A DNA stretch of 64,000 nucleotides from Symbiodinium microadriaticum (taxonomy: Eukaryota > Sar > Dinophyceae > Suessiales > Symbiodiniaceae), in the NCBI GenBank assembly GCA_001939145.1, contig LSRX01000007.1, positions 1,716,474-1,780,473 of the forward strand, given 5' to 3'. The translations under genes were made by a program, and so were the position numbers. Of the stretch, positions 30,097 to 42,459 are shown piece after piece. Positions within the stretch are counted from its first letter, which is position 1. Each line of letters opens with the position of its first letter. The notes beneath the pieces are model-generated. The model searched no databases. It was given only the letters and a program-made list of their open reading frames with translations, and was not told where the DNA came from.

Positions 30097-30350
30097 TCAG
30101 TTTTTCGCTCGCCGAGGCAGGAAGCCAAGTTGAAGATAATCTTCCTCGGTGATCTGTTTAGCAGCCCGTGCGGAGGAGCATTGTTGTGGTTCCCGATGAT
30201 CTTCAAATCTATTCTCCAAGTCGCCACAGTGGTGCCCAGACTTTGGGGCGAAGCACCCTCCGCAGATAAGGGCTTTGAGTTGGTTTGGAGGTTCCGAGAG
30301 CCTGGAGCTTGTCTTAAGCGTACTGTTCGTGACAAGGCTGCGGCTACGTG
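30097..30350 (-). CDS. Possible exon with CxxC-HHC pattern
   Basis: The frame is open for 84 codons and ends KQITEEDYLQLGFLPRRAKN and TGA at 30097-30099. Its middle reads LICGGCFAPKSGHHCGDLEN, with Cys and His spaced as in small zinc-binding folds. No start codon is seen; it would be an internal or C-terminal exon. Confidence 0.4.
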
Positions 30351-30887
30351 CTCAAGAAGTCTTCAAGCAGGAAAAAGCACTGCAGCAGGGAGTCTTGTCT
30401 CGGTTTCGCCCGTGATGAGTGCGGGTAGTGAGTAGTGTTTGCATCTTTCGTGCAGGTTTGCATATTCTGAAACAAAGCCGTGACTCGCTTTCTATTCGGG
30501 GTAGATTCACGGCATTCCCGTCATCAGACTTCGCAGTGCCATGAGCTCCCTGTGTCACGATGTGTGCTAAGTGCAGCTGACAATCTCCAGAACACCCAAT
30601 CCGGAAACTGACTTTGACCGGCGCCGAGTGAGACATCGAGGGATTCGCGCTCGGTTTTGGAAAGCTGGAGCCCCGTGCCCTCTGCAGCAGAGAGTATCTC
30701 AGGCTTTCAATGGTTTATAGCAAGTCTTTTCAAGTAGCAACGAGGATTTGACTGCAGGGCTAGGGCCGCGCACAAGCCTCGAGGAAGCATGGTCCCCCAA
30801 ACCGTCAAGCGGAATGCTGGAAACCATACCGGTCCATCTGTTCTGGTTCAAGGTCCGCAGGTATTTCTGCCAGATCAGGTGCATTGT

Positions 30888-31244
30888 CTACAAAACGCGG
30901 TTCTGTGGCTGCAATCTCAGGTCTGGCATACTAACCGCATCACCAAGTCTTCTAAGCCATGCTCTGAATTCATCGCCCGGCCGTTTGACCGTCTGTGATC
31001 CATGAGCGTTGGATAACACGCACGAATGCATTGGAACAGAAACTGTGCTCGGAAAGCGCGAGTAAACATCGGTGGCCTGGGATTTGAGGTGACTTGTCAC
31101 ATCCTTCGCAAAAGCTTGGCCTGATAAATGAACCTCTGCTGATACACCCGCTTGGCCGGCCAAGCAGCCCGAGGCCTTACGACGCTTCTCTGCTACATCC
31201 ACTGCAAATGGCGAAGTTCCTGGATCTCGACGGCGGAAGGCCAC
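30888..31244 (-). CDS. Possible exon
   Basis: A 118-codon frame reads AVDVAEKRRKASGCLAGQAG, FAKDVTSHLKSQATDVYSRF and DEFRAWLRRLGDAV. It ends in TAG followed closely by a TGGCAG acceptor-like site. Unknown product. Confidence 0.45.
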   Translation of the reverse strand: MAFRRRDPGTSPFAVDVAEKRRKASGCLAGQAGVSAEVHLSGQAFAKDVTSHLKSQATDVYSRFPSTVSVPMHSCVLSNAHGSQTVKRPGDEFRAWLRRLGDAVSMPDLRLQPQNRVL

Positions 31245-31610
31245 TTCGGCAGCACTATGGCATGGTCATGCCGGTCATGCCTGCACCCCGGTCTGTATAC
31301 CCGAGGTTCGGCTGAGACACAGGCGTCATGTTCAGGGTACGTGTTATCTGCTGCATCACGACGGAACCTGAGAGCTTGCCAGGAGCATTCGGCGTGAAAC
31401 AAGCACACACCTAGCACACATCTCTTGATGTCTCCAACGAGAACGACCCAACAACAAACACGGTTGAAAGCCGTGACATTGGCTCCCAGCCAGCTGTCAC
31501 TTTCTTTGCCCACAAAGCAGCAACATCCAGAACAAGGTTGCGCAGAGATGTGACCCCCCCCGCCGGCCCAACTTCGGCAACTACAAGCAAAAGTCGATCT
31601 GAGCGCCCAG

Positions 31611-31865
31611 CTATCCAGAACGGCCTCGAGGCAAAAACAGGTCGTCGAGGGTGACTCTAGATAGTTGAATTGTGAGAGACCCCTGTGCGCCTCCGGGTCC
31701 ACACACAGCACCGCCAAGAAGCGATACGGACCATTTCCCAAAGCTCGACCCCGCGTGTCCTGTGGCGAGGGTCATTTCACTCCCGCCAGAGAGTAAAGGA
31801 AGTTGAAGCTTCTCGGCGCTTTCGGAAATGCGTGGCAACAGGAAACGGCGTCTCAGATCCTTCAA
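31611..31865 (-). CDS. Possible exon
   Basis: An 84-codon frame reads LLPRISESAEKLQLPLLSGG, then SLLGGAVCGPGGAQGSLTIQ and LSRVTLDDLFLPRG. Well-mixed residues; family unknown. Confidence 0.4.
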   Translation of the reverse strand: MKDLRRRFLLPRISESAEKLQLPLLSGGSEMTLATGHAGSSFGKWSVSLLGGAVCGPGGAQGSLTIQLSRVTLDDLFLPRGRSG

Positions 31866-33876
31866 ACCCCTCAGGGAACAGCGGTCTCATGGAGAGCTAC
31901 CCCTGGAGCTGCTTGTAGCCACTCGACTGATCAAATCAAAGCAACTTGAAGCAGGCTGAAACCAGGGCCTCTTTAAGTGATCCTGTTTGCACCAGCAGAA
32001 CCCAAAGCTCTGGATGCTTTTAAATTTACGTTCTTCCGAAAAGCCCCCACGCCCTTCCTGTCTTCTCCACACAACTATTATTGCTTACTTGACTCAGCAC
32101 GAAAAATCAACGAGTAAACTTCAGAGCAATTCGAAGGCACCAGAACCCAGGAAGCTTCAGTTTTTTGCTTTGGCTTTGTCTGTAGCACCGAGTCTTCGAA
32201 GCTCGGGGGGCACAGGGGGCTTGCCCATGACAGCCCCCTTTTTCTTCTTCTTGAGGTTTACCACAAGGTTTGCTGGGGCTTCTCCAGGCGGCTCCCTTCT
32301 CTCCTAGGCGGGGACCAAAGCCTGAATGCTGCCAAAGCCTACACCCCAGGCCTTAGGTTAAATTCTCCCACTCCGAAGCCCGAGAGATGCGAGAGATGCC
32401 TCAAGCCACAGATTGTAGTATAACTACCCTCTAGGGACTAGAAGCGAATTCAGTCGTCAGATTGCTGTACTTTTTCCCTCTCGCATGGCTGAGGACGATG
32501 CTCTGAAGCGAGGCTGCTTTGGCTTTCAGGATTGTGCAAAGCTAAGATAGCGGACTCCCCACTTCGACTACTATCCCTTCAAAGGTCGGAGGCTCCTCTT
32601 CGATGCGCCAACGCTGGGTTTGTTGCCCGCAACTGGAGGCATCCGAAGCTTCGGGGGCACGGCAATTCGGACAAACCTTGGGCCATAATGGCTTGGCGTT
32701 TACGCTGGGCTTTTCAGGAAATAAGGGTGGACGTGCTTCTGGGCATTTGAAGTTGGGGCTACGGCAGTACGCTGGCATCCGAATTGGCTGAGGGCTTCCA
32801 TGTTTCGTTTGTGGCAGCAGAGCTTGCGTCGTACGTACTACCATGCAGACATATCAAGTGGCAGCGATAAGCATTGTAGTAGCCAGTAATCATACGGCCA
32901 CTTTCTGGACATGTTTGCTATGCTTGGACGGGTCTGGAACTCAGGAATCGTCAGCTGTCCCGAGGGAGTGGAAAGCGCTGAGAGCGAGATCGGCCACCGG
33001 TTCCAGCCAGCAACACAATCTGGCTGTCTCTTGGGGTCCAAGGTTCACATGCTTGAGGAGATCTTAGGTTTCACGTGCCAAGAAGCGCTGGATTGTCCTG
33101 GCCGAGTCCCCTCACTCCTCAGCACGCCGATGCGGGCTCTTATGTAAATTGTATGCAGGCATGAGTCTTAAGTCTGGGCACGTGATGCCCTAATCCGAAA
33201 TCCGAAGCGGAAGCAATAGCATGGACATAGAAGATATTATTCTTACAAGCAACCGCCTAAGATTTCTGTTATTTGCATACAAAAACCGGAAATACACGCC
33301 AGCGAGAAGAGTGAACACGTTCGCAGGCAACAAAAGAATCGCCACGAATCAATCAGTTGTAGGTACCAGACCCCAAAGCCTGAAACTGGTGCATGATCTC
33401 AACCAGGCGAGTCACACCGATGCACGAAGATGGCGCCGTAAACAAAGGGCGTGGAAATAGTGGCCACATCTGCACGGGCTTCGACTTCATTGCTTGGGGG
33501 CTTCGGTGGCTCTGGCCGCAACAAGCAGAGCTAGTTGAATCGGAGTGAGGTTCGGATGTCGACGTCTTGGGATAGCTACCGTCACTTCGACTCCGCTGCA
33601 GTGGAAAGGAAAATCATTGTCTGCCACCTTTCCTTGATGCCAGCAGAAAGCCCCAGGCTGTTCAGTGCGGTTTTTGCTTATGTGGTTACTGCGAAGCGCG
33701 GGAACGCCAAGCGTGTCGAAAGAAATGGCAGCCCAACAAACTGGCTTTGAATCCATGTACCTTTCACCCTTGGCTCCTTTTTCCACGCGTTGGAGGCAAC
33801 TTTGTGCCTACAATCGCTGCGAAAGCGTCTTGCCGGCCCTGGAGATCTTTGACGTCGAGCTTCGAACGGGACTTTT

Positions 33877-35094
33877 CTAGTAGCTCCGGGTGTAGATGAC
33901 GATGTACTCTGGGTAGAGGTTTTCGGTGTCGAAGAAAACGAACTCCCTGTAGGTGCCCCGGCATTTCTTCCGGTCCTGAGCCAAAGCGCCGAGAGCTCGG
34001 TTCGCCAAGAAATCCCTTTTGGACAATGAAGGGACCCACGGTAATTACCCTTATGTGTAATTTCAATGAGGGCCCACGACCCGAGAAACGAGAAGCACTT
34101 CCAAGCTTTGAGATGAGAACCAAACCCCTAACCTCCAGGCCAGAGACGTTTAATAGATAGCCAAGGATCGCCCAAAACACAATCGTACGGCCCCTCGATG
34201 CAGCTGCGAGTGAGATCCTGCAGCATGGGATCGGCGAGAAGTGTTGGTCCCGGAGGGGGTAATATTCCGCGCCAAGAATCCCTCTGCCAGGTCATGAGCT
34301 CTCCAAAGGTTTGCAGCCCTGTCCTCTGCATCTGGATCGACCTCGTCACCTAGCTTCGCAAAGTGTTGCAAGCAGCTGTGAAACTCTGCAGCAGTGGCCG
34401 AATTGACTTGATGGGCCTGCTATACAATGCATCTACACACGAGGTACCACCACGGTGGCAATCCCAAAGACTTGCAAGTGCACGCTGATGTGAAGAGCTT
34501 TGCAGGGGTGTTTTCCCAGCCTGGACCTGAGAAGTGCCTAGGCCCTAGGCCGCCTAGGCCTAGGCATATCAGCTTATCCACACGAAAACACCCCGTGCTG
34601 CTAGGTTTCAGCACGAAGGACAGCGGAGGCTTAGGTTTTTGGGCGAGTTGCAGTAGCGGACACGGCCGCCCAAAGCCCTCACCAGCAACATGGCATACTC
34701 CCCATCTGCTGCCTTGGCGTACCTGGGCGATGCTCTCGGCCTACGGGTATCCCGGTATCCCCCTTAGAACCGCTCCTGCGGCCATGCTGCTCGTCAGCCT
34801 TGGTGATGGACTCCGCGAAGTAAGTGCCACGGCCATAAAGGGTTCCCGTGCTATCCTTGCATTCAAAGAAAACGCTGCTGTAAGATCTTCTGTAGGGTCG
34901 GTTTCTCCGAGTCACGCCAGCGAGGCTGATGCGGAAGTCGCTGCGACCTTTGCTTTCAAGGACTTCAGTTTCGCCTGCCTTGGAGTTCAGGCACCCAACC
35001 CGAGTGTTCCAAACGGCAGAACGATCCCGAAGAACTGCACCGCCTAGGAGCAAATGGCCAGCGCTGCAGGCGGAGCGGTCCCATGAAAAAGCAC
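33877..35094 (-). CDS. PARP-type ADP-ribosyltransferase, catalytic domain (seven exons)
   Basis: Seven exons join in phase: 35052-35094, 34916-34947, 34783-34855, 34652-34708, 34324-34349, 34170-34217 and 33877-33975, ending in TAG. The product carries the hallmarks of a PARP catalytic domain: VLFHGT with the NAD-binding His, LYGRGTYFAESITKADE with the second triad Tyr, YAMLLVRALGGRVRY, GPYDCVLGDRKKCRGTYREF, and a C-terminal LYPEYIVIYTR whose Glu is the catalytic one (compare the PEYLITY end of tankyrase). So the H-Y-E triad of polymer-forming enzymes is complete. It should transfer ADP-ribose from NAD+ to protein. Intron starts include GC (three) and GA (two). The 5-prime part lies to the right: exon 35772-35837 and perhaps 35506-35688. 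PARP identity is secure; subfamily is not. Confidence 0.85.
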
Positions 35095-35505
35095 CTGAAG
35101 TGCTTTCCCGAAAGATTTAAAGGGCATTCATCCGGGAAAAGATTGCAAGACATCCCCACGGACGACGATGCTACTGCACAGGGTCTTGGACCCAGAAATT
35201 TTACTCCTGTCGCGAAGCAATGCCTAGCTTGAAGATGCTGTTGGGTTTTTGGCCATGGCAATGAGCATCTCTCTCCGAAGGATGCAAAGATTAAAGAGCA
35301 ACGAGCTCAACCATTCCCAGAACCAGAGCATCTCGCAGCTACGGACTTATAATAGCTTAGGAAGTCAGGCTGACCACTCATGCTTGCTTCGATTGTTGTG
35401 TACACCGCCGGACGGTTCGTCTACGACTATGTGCATGGGCAGTGACAGTGATGCCAGGAGTGATTCGTGCATGAATCCTGAGCCAGCTCCCCGCTCGCAG
35501 TTTTG

Positions 35506-35837
35506 CTAGAGCACCCACTCGTTGCATGCACGTTGAAGAGGCTCGATGCCAAAGGCGTGGGTGTAGCTAGCCCATTCCTGTGCGGTGGGGAATTTGCTTG
35601 TGCGCTTGTCCCGCTGGTGTAAACACAGGTGGCACATAAGTTGCGGACTTTTCAAGTCATCGCAAAGGGCCCTTCCGATTACCCCCATTCCTCCCAGAAG
35701 TCAGAGTTTCAGAGGACTTTTGGAGTGCTTGCCCCGCTTGTTTGCCACTAAGAAGCCATGCTGGGTTGCACGTCGTAGAGCTGAAACGTCCTGTCTTTGG
35801 CATCCTTCAGCAGCTCGGCCCGCCGCACCGCGTACTC
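35506..35837 (-). CDS. Likely upstream exons of the PARP-type gene
   Basis: Exon 35772-35837 (AVRRAELLKDAKDRTFQLYD, phase 0 at both ends, acceptor GGCAG, donor GTGCAA) precedes the catalytic exons. A further frame at 35506-35688 reads LMCHLCLHQRDKRTSKFPTA and FGIEPLQRACNEWVL. They sit where the N-terminal or regulatory part of the PARP gene should be, but a link is only inferred. Confidence 0.45.
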
Positions 35838-37024
35838 CTGCCTCAGCACACGCGAGAATATTTTTGAAGAATGAACGCATTGGCTTCCGTAAAAAGGTAA
35901 GTAAGGCAGCTGCCAGTTCTTCAAGTTCTCCGCTCGGTAGGCACGCACCACCTTTAAAGCTCAAGCCGTGTCTGGAAATCTCAAAAGCTTTCTCTAGGAT
36001 CCGGTATGCGCAACCGTGCGCTTTCACATAGGCAGGCACCGTAATCTTTGAATCATGTATTGCGGGGGCAATGCATTTTGCCCTGCTGGAATTGCACAGT
36101 GTACCATGTGACTTGTGCTTGGGGGGAGCAGGTCTTGCAGGCTTCCACAAGCTACGTGCACGAATACAACTAATCAATCCAACAATCCAGGCCACCCGGA
36201 AGGCACGCGGCACGTTCGGGTTGTCAGGGTGGTGACGTTTCCGATCACGTGTCCACACGTTGCTGTACGTGCTGTCCTCGACTGTTGGGGCCATCTATGG
36301 CTGCAGGATTTTGGGCAGAAAGGAGAGGCACCACCGTGACACTCGGCGGTTTGCAGTCCGGCTGAAAAAGCAATCAACAGGTACAGCAACCCGAAGATGC
36401 CACTGCTTTGAGCACCAAACATGCGCGGCCCAAGCTAAACTGACGAAAAACCAAGAGGCAATTCACAATCTCCTGAGAAGCATGTCGACGTAAAGGAAAT
36501 TCCTACGTAGACTCTGACCACCACATCTTGGGCTCCCAAAATACCGAGGTCCGTAGCCAACAGTTCAAGCCGAAGCCGTGTCCAAACACCCAAAATGCCG
36601 GAGTCCCGCAAGTTTCATGTGAGTGGCTCCGACCTTCACCAAGCAGAGTTGAGTGGAGTTCTATCTGGCGAGTCTCAAAGAACCGTTGCAGCAGGTGGCA
36701 GTGGTCTGCAGGCAGTGGAACGATGTTCGCTCCTCGCGAATGACGTTGGTTGAGGGTGCTGGTGGACGATCGGCGAGTTGTATTTCGGCGACATGAGAAA
36801 AATAGGGCTTCAAGTCCATTTGAGTACAGCTAGACCTGCAAGCAACATCGTGGGGCGGGTGCTTGCTGAATGGACGGCGGGTCTCGGAACATGCGAGTAC
36901 CACCATCGATGATGCAATCACAGGTGATTTGCGAGGTCACAACAAGTCGCTGCAGTACGATTACAGATGGCTCCAGAGAAAGAAGCGGTAGCCAAGGAAG
37001 CCTGGGCACCAGCAACGCGAAGTC

Positions 37025-37342
37025 TTAGTCCTCCCGCCTGAGGAGGGCTCTTTCGAAGGTCGCGCTGAGGACCAATGCTTCGGCAGCGGCACGGACCCCC
37101 TGATGGGAGCTCTGAGGAGGTGAGGTGTGCCACGCGTTGGGAAAGTCTCGAGTCGTGGTGTCCGACGTGTTAGTCCTGCTTGAATGAAAAGCTGCGGCTT
37201 GGAATCTATTTTCCGCCAAGGGCAAGATATACCAAGGCAGAGACATGATCGCCTCGGGTAAACTGTCGATTTTTGAACCGCTGGCTAAAGAAGACCGACG
37301 GTTCAAGTGCCCGAGCCAACTTATGCTAAACTCCTTTGGCAT
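37025..37342 (-). CDS. Possible exon
   Basis: A 105-codon frame reads SKIDSLPEAIMSLPWYILPL, AENRFQAAAFHSSRTNTSD and AAEALVLSATFERALL. Good residue mix. No family recognised. Confidence 0.4.
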   Translation of the reverse strand: MPKEFSISWLGHLNRRSSLASGSKIDSLPEAIMSLPWYILPLAENRFQAAAFHSSRTNTSDTTTRDFPNAWHTSPPQSSHQGVRAAAEALVLSATFERALLRRED

Positions 37343-38716
37343 TGCATTTTGTCTTTGTGGCTCATGTTCTAGATGTTTCGGTGCAAGCTTGTTGCACGTC
37401 TAATCTTTACCTGATCAGGGAAGGCACGGCCAACAAGAAGAGATGCGTGACACTTTCGAAAAGCAGCCGCGAAAGCCACCCTTTAGTTTACTGGTGTCAG
37501 GAACATAGACGGCATAGACCAGCTGTGGAAGGTGTGGCGGTAGGTCTGGTTCGAGGCATATGCCTCTACGTTATGCATCCAGGAGTCAATTCCCGTGGTG
37601 CACCGAGACGATGAACCATCCTCAGATCGGGCTGAAAGGCAAGGAGTGACGAAGTGTGATGCGGGGTCCAAAGCAACTGCAATGCGCCGCTTCATCATTC
37701 ATGTCATGTCCAGCGTACGTACAGTCGATATGCCCTTAGGTCGAGTAGGCCTTATGGAGTGGATGGGGGGCGAGGGAACTGGGCTCTTTCCGCTCGCTTG
37801 GAGTGGCCGGCTCTGGCTCGTCTTCAGACCTCTAGTAGGCTTTGCATAAATATCTGGTTATCCTGCACACTCCCAGCACAAACATGGACGTGACTGGTGC
37901 TGTTCCGAGAGTCTTCTTGTGTCCTCGGATGCCGCATTCTCATGTAGGATGATCATGCTTTGAGGCTTCAAAGTACAGTATAGAAAGCCTGACTGACTGG
38001 CACCCCAAGCGAGCCAGGCTTGCACCTTTAAACCCAAAGGCTCAACCCGACGGCTTCTTTATGTCTGTTTGCTTTCTTCATTGACAGCATCGCTTCTCTT
38101 CGTTTTTGAGCCCTGAAACGCCCGAAGAAACTGTTTTGAGCCGAATCTCCACAGATGCAGATGTCGAGCCGGTCTTGGATTCCTGAGTAGCAAAGGCCCA
38201 AGGATCTCCGCTGGATCTCGTTTGAGGTGGATGGAGGCTGTAGCTTCAATCAGCCGTAAGTTCCTGCACACACCAGGGGCTGTGGCAGTGCGCCGGGGAA
38301 TGAACCGCGACTGCATCCCACTTGTGTTGGAGTTGGCATGGGCTGACAAAGACTGACTGGCCAGCATCCTCTTGTGCTCGGGCTTGCGAGACAGATAGCT
38401 GATAGCTGGCTTATCAACACAGGGTGTAAGCTTGTCTGATCGGCGTTATGCCTTCCCTCTTCCTCGCCCCACAACCAGAACTCCAGAAGAAGCCAAGGGC
38501 TTTTTCAAGCGAATCCGCCGCCCTTTGCTCTCAGTGGCTCGGCGGGCCACTGTCGACCTCGCGGCACATGCCTCAGGGGTCGTCCGACAGAACCCAACCC
38601 TTCCAAAGGAAACCCCCGATGCCCTCATGCCCTGAGATGCTTTGACCATAGCTGTTGAGGCCCGCAGGACTGGGAGTTCAAGCCGCGGGCAAGACTGGAA
38701 GCCGCCCTGCTTCCCT

Positions 38717-39148
38717 TCAAAGAAACTTCACTCGATCCGGTAGCAGCCGGACCCAATGCGTCACTTCAATGCTTGAGTCGAGACGCACTCTTCCCATTCT
38801 CTCCTGTGCTTCTTCTCCTCCCAGCTGCACTCGGAACATCTCGAAACACGGGAAAGGTTCCCCACTAGAAAGAGATCGACCCATGAAGCCCGCAGCTCGC
38901 TGAAACACGAACTCGTCCGAAAACCCTTGGATGCCCCAGCTTCGAAGAGCGGGCACAAGCTTTTCAAAAGCTCTGCATTCAAGGCGTTGGCCGTTGCTTG
39001 AAGCTAAGACCCCGAGTCTTTGCGGGCAGCACGACCAAGCGAAATACTTATTCATACATACTTCTTGGTTTCTCCGCTGCTTCTTGTTCTTCATTATTTC
39101 TCCTGTCTGCCCTGTGTCAGGCAGAAGGCTCATGTGCGAGCACGTCAA
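38717..39148 (-). CDS. Possible exon(s)
   Basis: A 143-codon frame reads CRAFEKLVPALRSWGIQGFS, DEFVFQRAAGFMGRSLSSGE and IEVTHWVRLLPDRVKFL before a stop. One of the better anonymous frames. Confidence 0.4.
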   Translation of the reverse strand: MTCSHMSLLPDTGQTGEIMKNKKQRRNQEVCMNKYFAWSCCPQRLGVLASSNGQRLECRAFEKLVPALRSWGIQGFSDEFVFQRAAGFMGRSLSSGEPFPCFEMFRVQLGGEEAQERMGRVRLDSSIEVTHWVRLLPDRVKFL

Positions 39149-40513
39149 TCCTGAACTTGGCTTAGAGACGGGGTTAGGAGCTTAGCCACACGGGTAGAGG
39201 CTGAAAGCCTTCTTGGACTTCTTCTCCTTTTTCTTCTTCCTCGGGACGGGCTCAGCAATTCTTGAATCGACCCGACAGCTGCGTGAGGACATCGACTGCT
39301 GCATGTCCAAACGAAACTCATACCGCAGTTTCAGCACTCTCCTTCGCTATCGAGCGTCTCACCGAACATCTCCACAAGTGCTGCCCGCTCATCCAAACGA
39401 AAGCCTGTCAATCCATGAACAGCTGTTTGCGATCATGAGGGCCCGGCCCGTCCCCCTGCCCCCGTGGCCTGGACATGGACAGCCGATGATCCCGCAGGGA
39501 GGCAGCTGATCAAAGAGATGGTCCACACCCAAAGGCAAGCCTCGGCTCTTCGGCTCCCCAGCTTTAAAAAACGGATATCTTCGCGGCTGCGCCGGTGTGC
39601 CGGGCAGCTCAGGCGTGGCCCGGCCCACCTGAGAAGGGGGGGCGCCAAAGCGCGAGAGAAGAGGCCCAGGACCAGCCGGCTACTTCGGATCTGATCTTTA
39701 AGTCTTTGGGGTCCGGAATTCGCTGAGAAGTTACACCTGATGTCGGCCACAGGGCTGGGCAAACTCGGAGAAGTTCACAGCGCCGTTTCCGTCCTGGCTG
39801 GAGATTCATGCCCACTCTGTTCAGATTTGGGCTTTAGGTCTTTTTGGGTTCTTGTTGGCCCTTCGGCGCTCGCACTCGGACACTCCCAGGGCAGGCATGC
39901 CCGTAACTGTCGAGGGTGAAAGCGCGATCCGTGAGCAAGAGCTGACAACCCAAAGTCACAAGCTGTAGGCAAGCCAGACGAGAACCAGGGCCTATGGACC
40001 AGCTTCATGGAGGCTTTGGTCTTTCGAGTTTTGAGTCGCAATCACACAAGGCAGGCAAGGCTTCACGCCAAGCGATTTGGTCGAGCTTTGATGCCCCTAC
40101 ACTTTGGCAGGCCCTATCCTAAACAACGCAGCAGGAGCTCTGGAAGCAATGGTGCATCGTGAGCACTACCGTCGCTATGCCCACTAGTGATAATTGCGAA
40201 GCAAAAGAAGCGAGCCTACGACTATCCCTCTTACACGTGCGCGTTTCAGAGCGCCCCAACATAGGGAAAAATGCCCTTTTTTAATGAGGTGGGGCTTGCA
40301 GTGGCGGCCTCGTCCAGCCGCTCCCAGAAGTCTTCCGTGAGCGCCAGCCGCTCTCCTCTGGGCCGGCAAAGGGATCTCCCAAAGACGCTAAGAAGGCGCA
40401 AAGCCTTCAGTCAACTCAGCTCCGGCTCAACACCATCCTCAACTCCTGGGACTTTTGTCTTTCTGGCCGCTTAAGAGAGGGAGGAGCCTTCAAGAAACGA
40501 CTATTGCGACTTT

Positions 40514-40945
40514 TTAAAACTCAAGCAGGGGAGAGTTGCGTCTCTCTCGGCTCCTTGGAGGCGCTCCAAAAGCGGCAAGGCGCCTTCCAGCTCGGCCCTG
40601 AGTGGCTCCCCTCGGCTCCCCTCCCAATCCTCTCTCCCCCCCCTTTTGACTGCCTAAAAAAGTAATTTCCTGGCCTGGAAATCTTTCCGGAGTCATCCGC
40701 ATCCACCCATCCAAAAAGAAGATGTAGCGTTGGCGGGGTGGGCCTCGGGGCAACGGGCTGGTATAAGCAGTGCCCAGAGGCCGACGGTGCTTCCAGTAAA
40801 AGCTCTTAAAATTATAAGTCTCGAGCTGCAGCCCTTCCTTTTCGCAGCTGCGCCGGAAGTCCAGGTCGAAAGGATGGCTCCCTGAGAGTGCGAGCAGATC
40901 GGGTCTTCGTAGCCCCTTGGGAAGCTTTCCTTCTTTTGGGAGCAC
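40514..40945 (-). CDS. Possible exon(s)
   Basis: A 143-codon frame reads GLRRPDLLALSGSHPFDLDF, CEKEGLQLETYNFKSFYWKH and RYIFFLDGWMRMTPERFPGQ. The last third is low complexity and may be intron. An upstream segment after TCCTGCAG at about 41028 (QKEEKRGIFQQLHRTTLLSL) may belong to the same gene. Confidence 0.45.
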   Translation of the reverse strand: MLPKEGKLPKGLRRPDLLALSGSHPFDLDFRRSCEKEGLQLETYNFKSFYWKHRRPLGTAYTSPLPRGPPRQRYIFFLDGWMRMTPERFPGQEITFLGSQKGGERGLGGEPRGATQGRAGRRLAAFGAPPRSRERRNSPLLEF

Positions 40946-41869
40946 GCAGAGACCCAGAGACGGAGCGACAGAAGAGTGGTGCGGTGCAGCTGTTGAAAGA
41001 TCCCCCGCTTTTCCTCCTTCTGCAGGAACTTATTGCAGCCGCGAAGCAGGCTTCAAGGTGCCGCGCATCTCGTCCTGATCGTGAAATTTCAATAAACCTG
41101 GGCCTGCAGAGCAAAATCCAAGATCTAGTGAGCCTAGTGTCTGAATCGCTGCTCACCAACTCCCGTAGACTTCAGACATCTCCATCTTACACCGAGAACC
41201 TCTCTACTTGAACCTCTTCGCCTCTGCTTCATCTCTGTATACTCTTGCCGTCCAGAAGCGGGCCCTGCACTTGATGCCCTCGCGGCACACTGGTCGAAAT
41301 CTTGGGGCCTCAACAAAGCGGGCAAAGGAAGCCAAGGAAATCCGAGTTTGCAATTCCGGCATCTAAGGATAACATCTGCCACACCGAAATCGAGATTCCG
41401 AAGTTGGTGCGATGGTCGTACGTGAACCTCGCAACTCTGGACGACATGATGCAAAGATCAGTCTGTCGATGCTTCTTCACTCCACAAGCTGGCTTCGCTG
41501 CTTCCGCTTCTTCCCTCCCAATCGGAGCTGAGCGAATCTAAGCCTTAGAATCGCCGAAGCTGGGCGCGCCCAGTTCTCGCCCTGAAAGCAACTTTTGAGC
41601 GTTCAAGTCATATAACCCGCACCCCAAAGGCTTCGTCGCCCAAACCACCTTGAAGAATCTGATGCCCCAAGCCGGAGGACGAACTCTACTCGTGAGCCGA
41701 AGCACGGCAGGTGCTGCCACTGAGCCCCAGAGCCGTAGCTGCGGATGGCCCACGGGGAGGGCCTCTCCCAAAGCGGATGCCAGGGCAAAGGAAAAGGTCT
41801 TGTGCTCTGCTTGTCTAGTCCCAATCAAGCTGGGCCCTAGTCCTCGGTGTCTTGGAATGCCGAAGATGC

Positions 41870-42011
41870 CAAGCTCAGTTGCAGTCAGCTTCAAAGCTTC
41901 GTCCAACTTCAAATTTAGATCGGCCTTTTGGACGTGGTCTCCGCCACGTTGGTAGGCAACGGTGGCAATGTTGTCTTCCACACGAACCACCTGGCACACC
42001 GTTGAGGGATT
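41870..42011 (-). CDS. Exon of an unknown gene
   Basis: A TTTAG acceptor at 42012 opens NPSTVCQVVRVEDNIATVAY, then GGDHVQKADLNLKLDEALKL and a GCATCT donor. The frame stays open downstream to 41538, but the later part is less protein-like. An upstream segment near 42030-42100 (ADVQLQFAPGKGMSTVLASR) may be the preceding exon. Confidence 0.5.
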
Positions 42012-42459
42012 CTAAATGCAACGGGATGTCCGCTCCGTGAAGCCAGAACAGTTGACATCCCCTTGCCCGGAGCAAACTGAAGCTGAACATCAGCAACCAG
42101 CGACAAAGGAGCAACAAGTCCTCGATGTTTGTCCTGTTATCCCGGGATTGTCGCGTACCAAGCCTTGCAGTGCTCCCACTGGCCGGAAGTGCTGCTGAAG
42201 ACCTGACAAGCCCGGTCACCAGACGGAAGGCTGGAAGCGTCAGAGATTCATGCAGTAAGCGGCGGTAGGCACAGTGATTCGGAAATGGGGACTGCTGCCC
42301 AGATGGGGCTCCAGTACCGTCCTCGCGGTTACTTTTAATTTTACGGCCTCGGCCGATGCCCCGACGGCAACTGTGGCAGGTGAGAGCACGCTGCCGCGGC
42401 CGACCTCGACATCACAACGAGCGATCTTACATAGTCTGTGCGCATGCATGCGTAAGCGA

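Noticed and set aside
33221..33460. Met-led plus frame beginning MDIEDIILTSNRLRFLLFAY
   Set aside because: Kept out of the features because a minus-strand frame (VTRLVEIMHQFQALGSG) is equally plausible and codon use differs from other exons; undecided.
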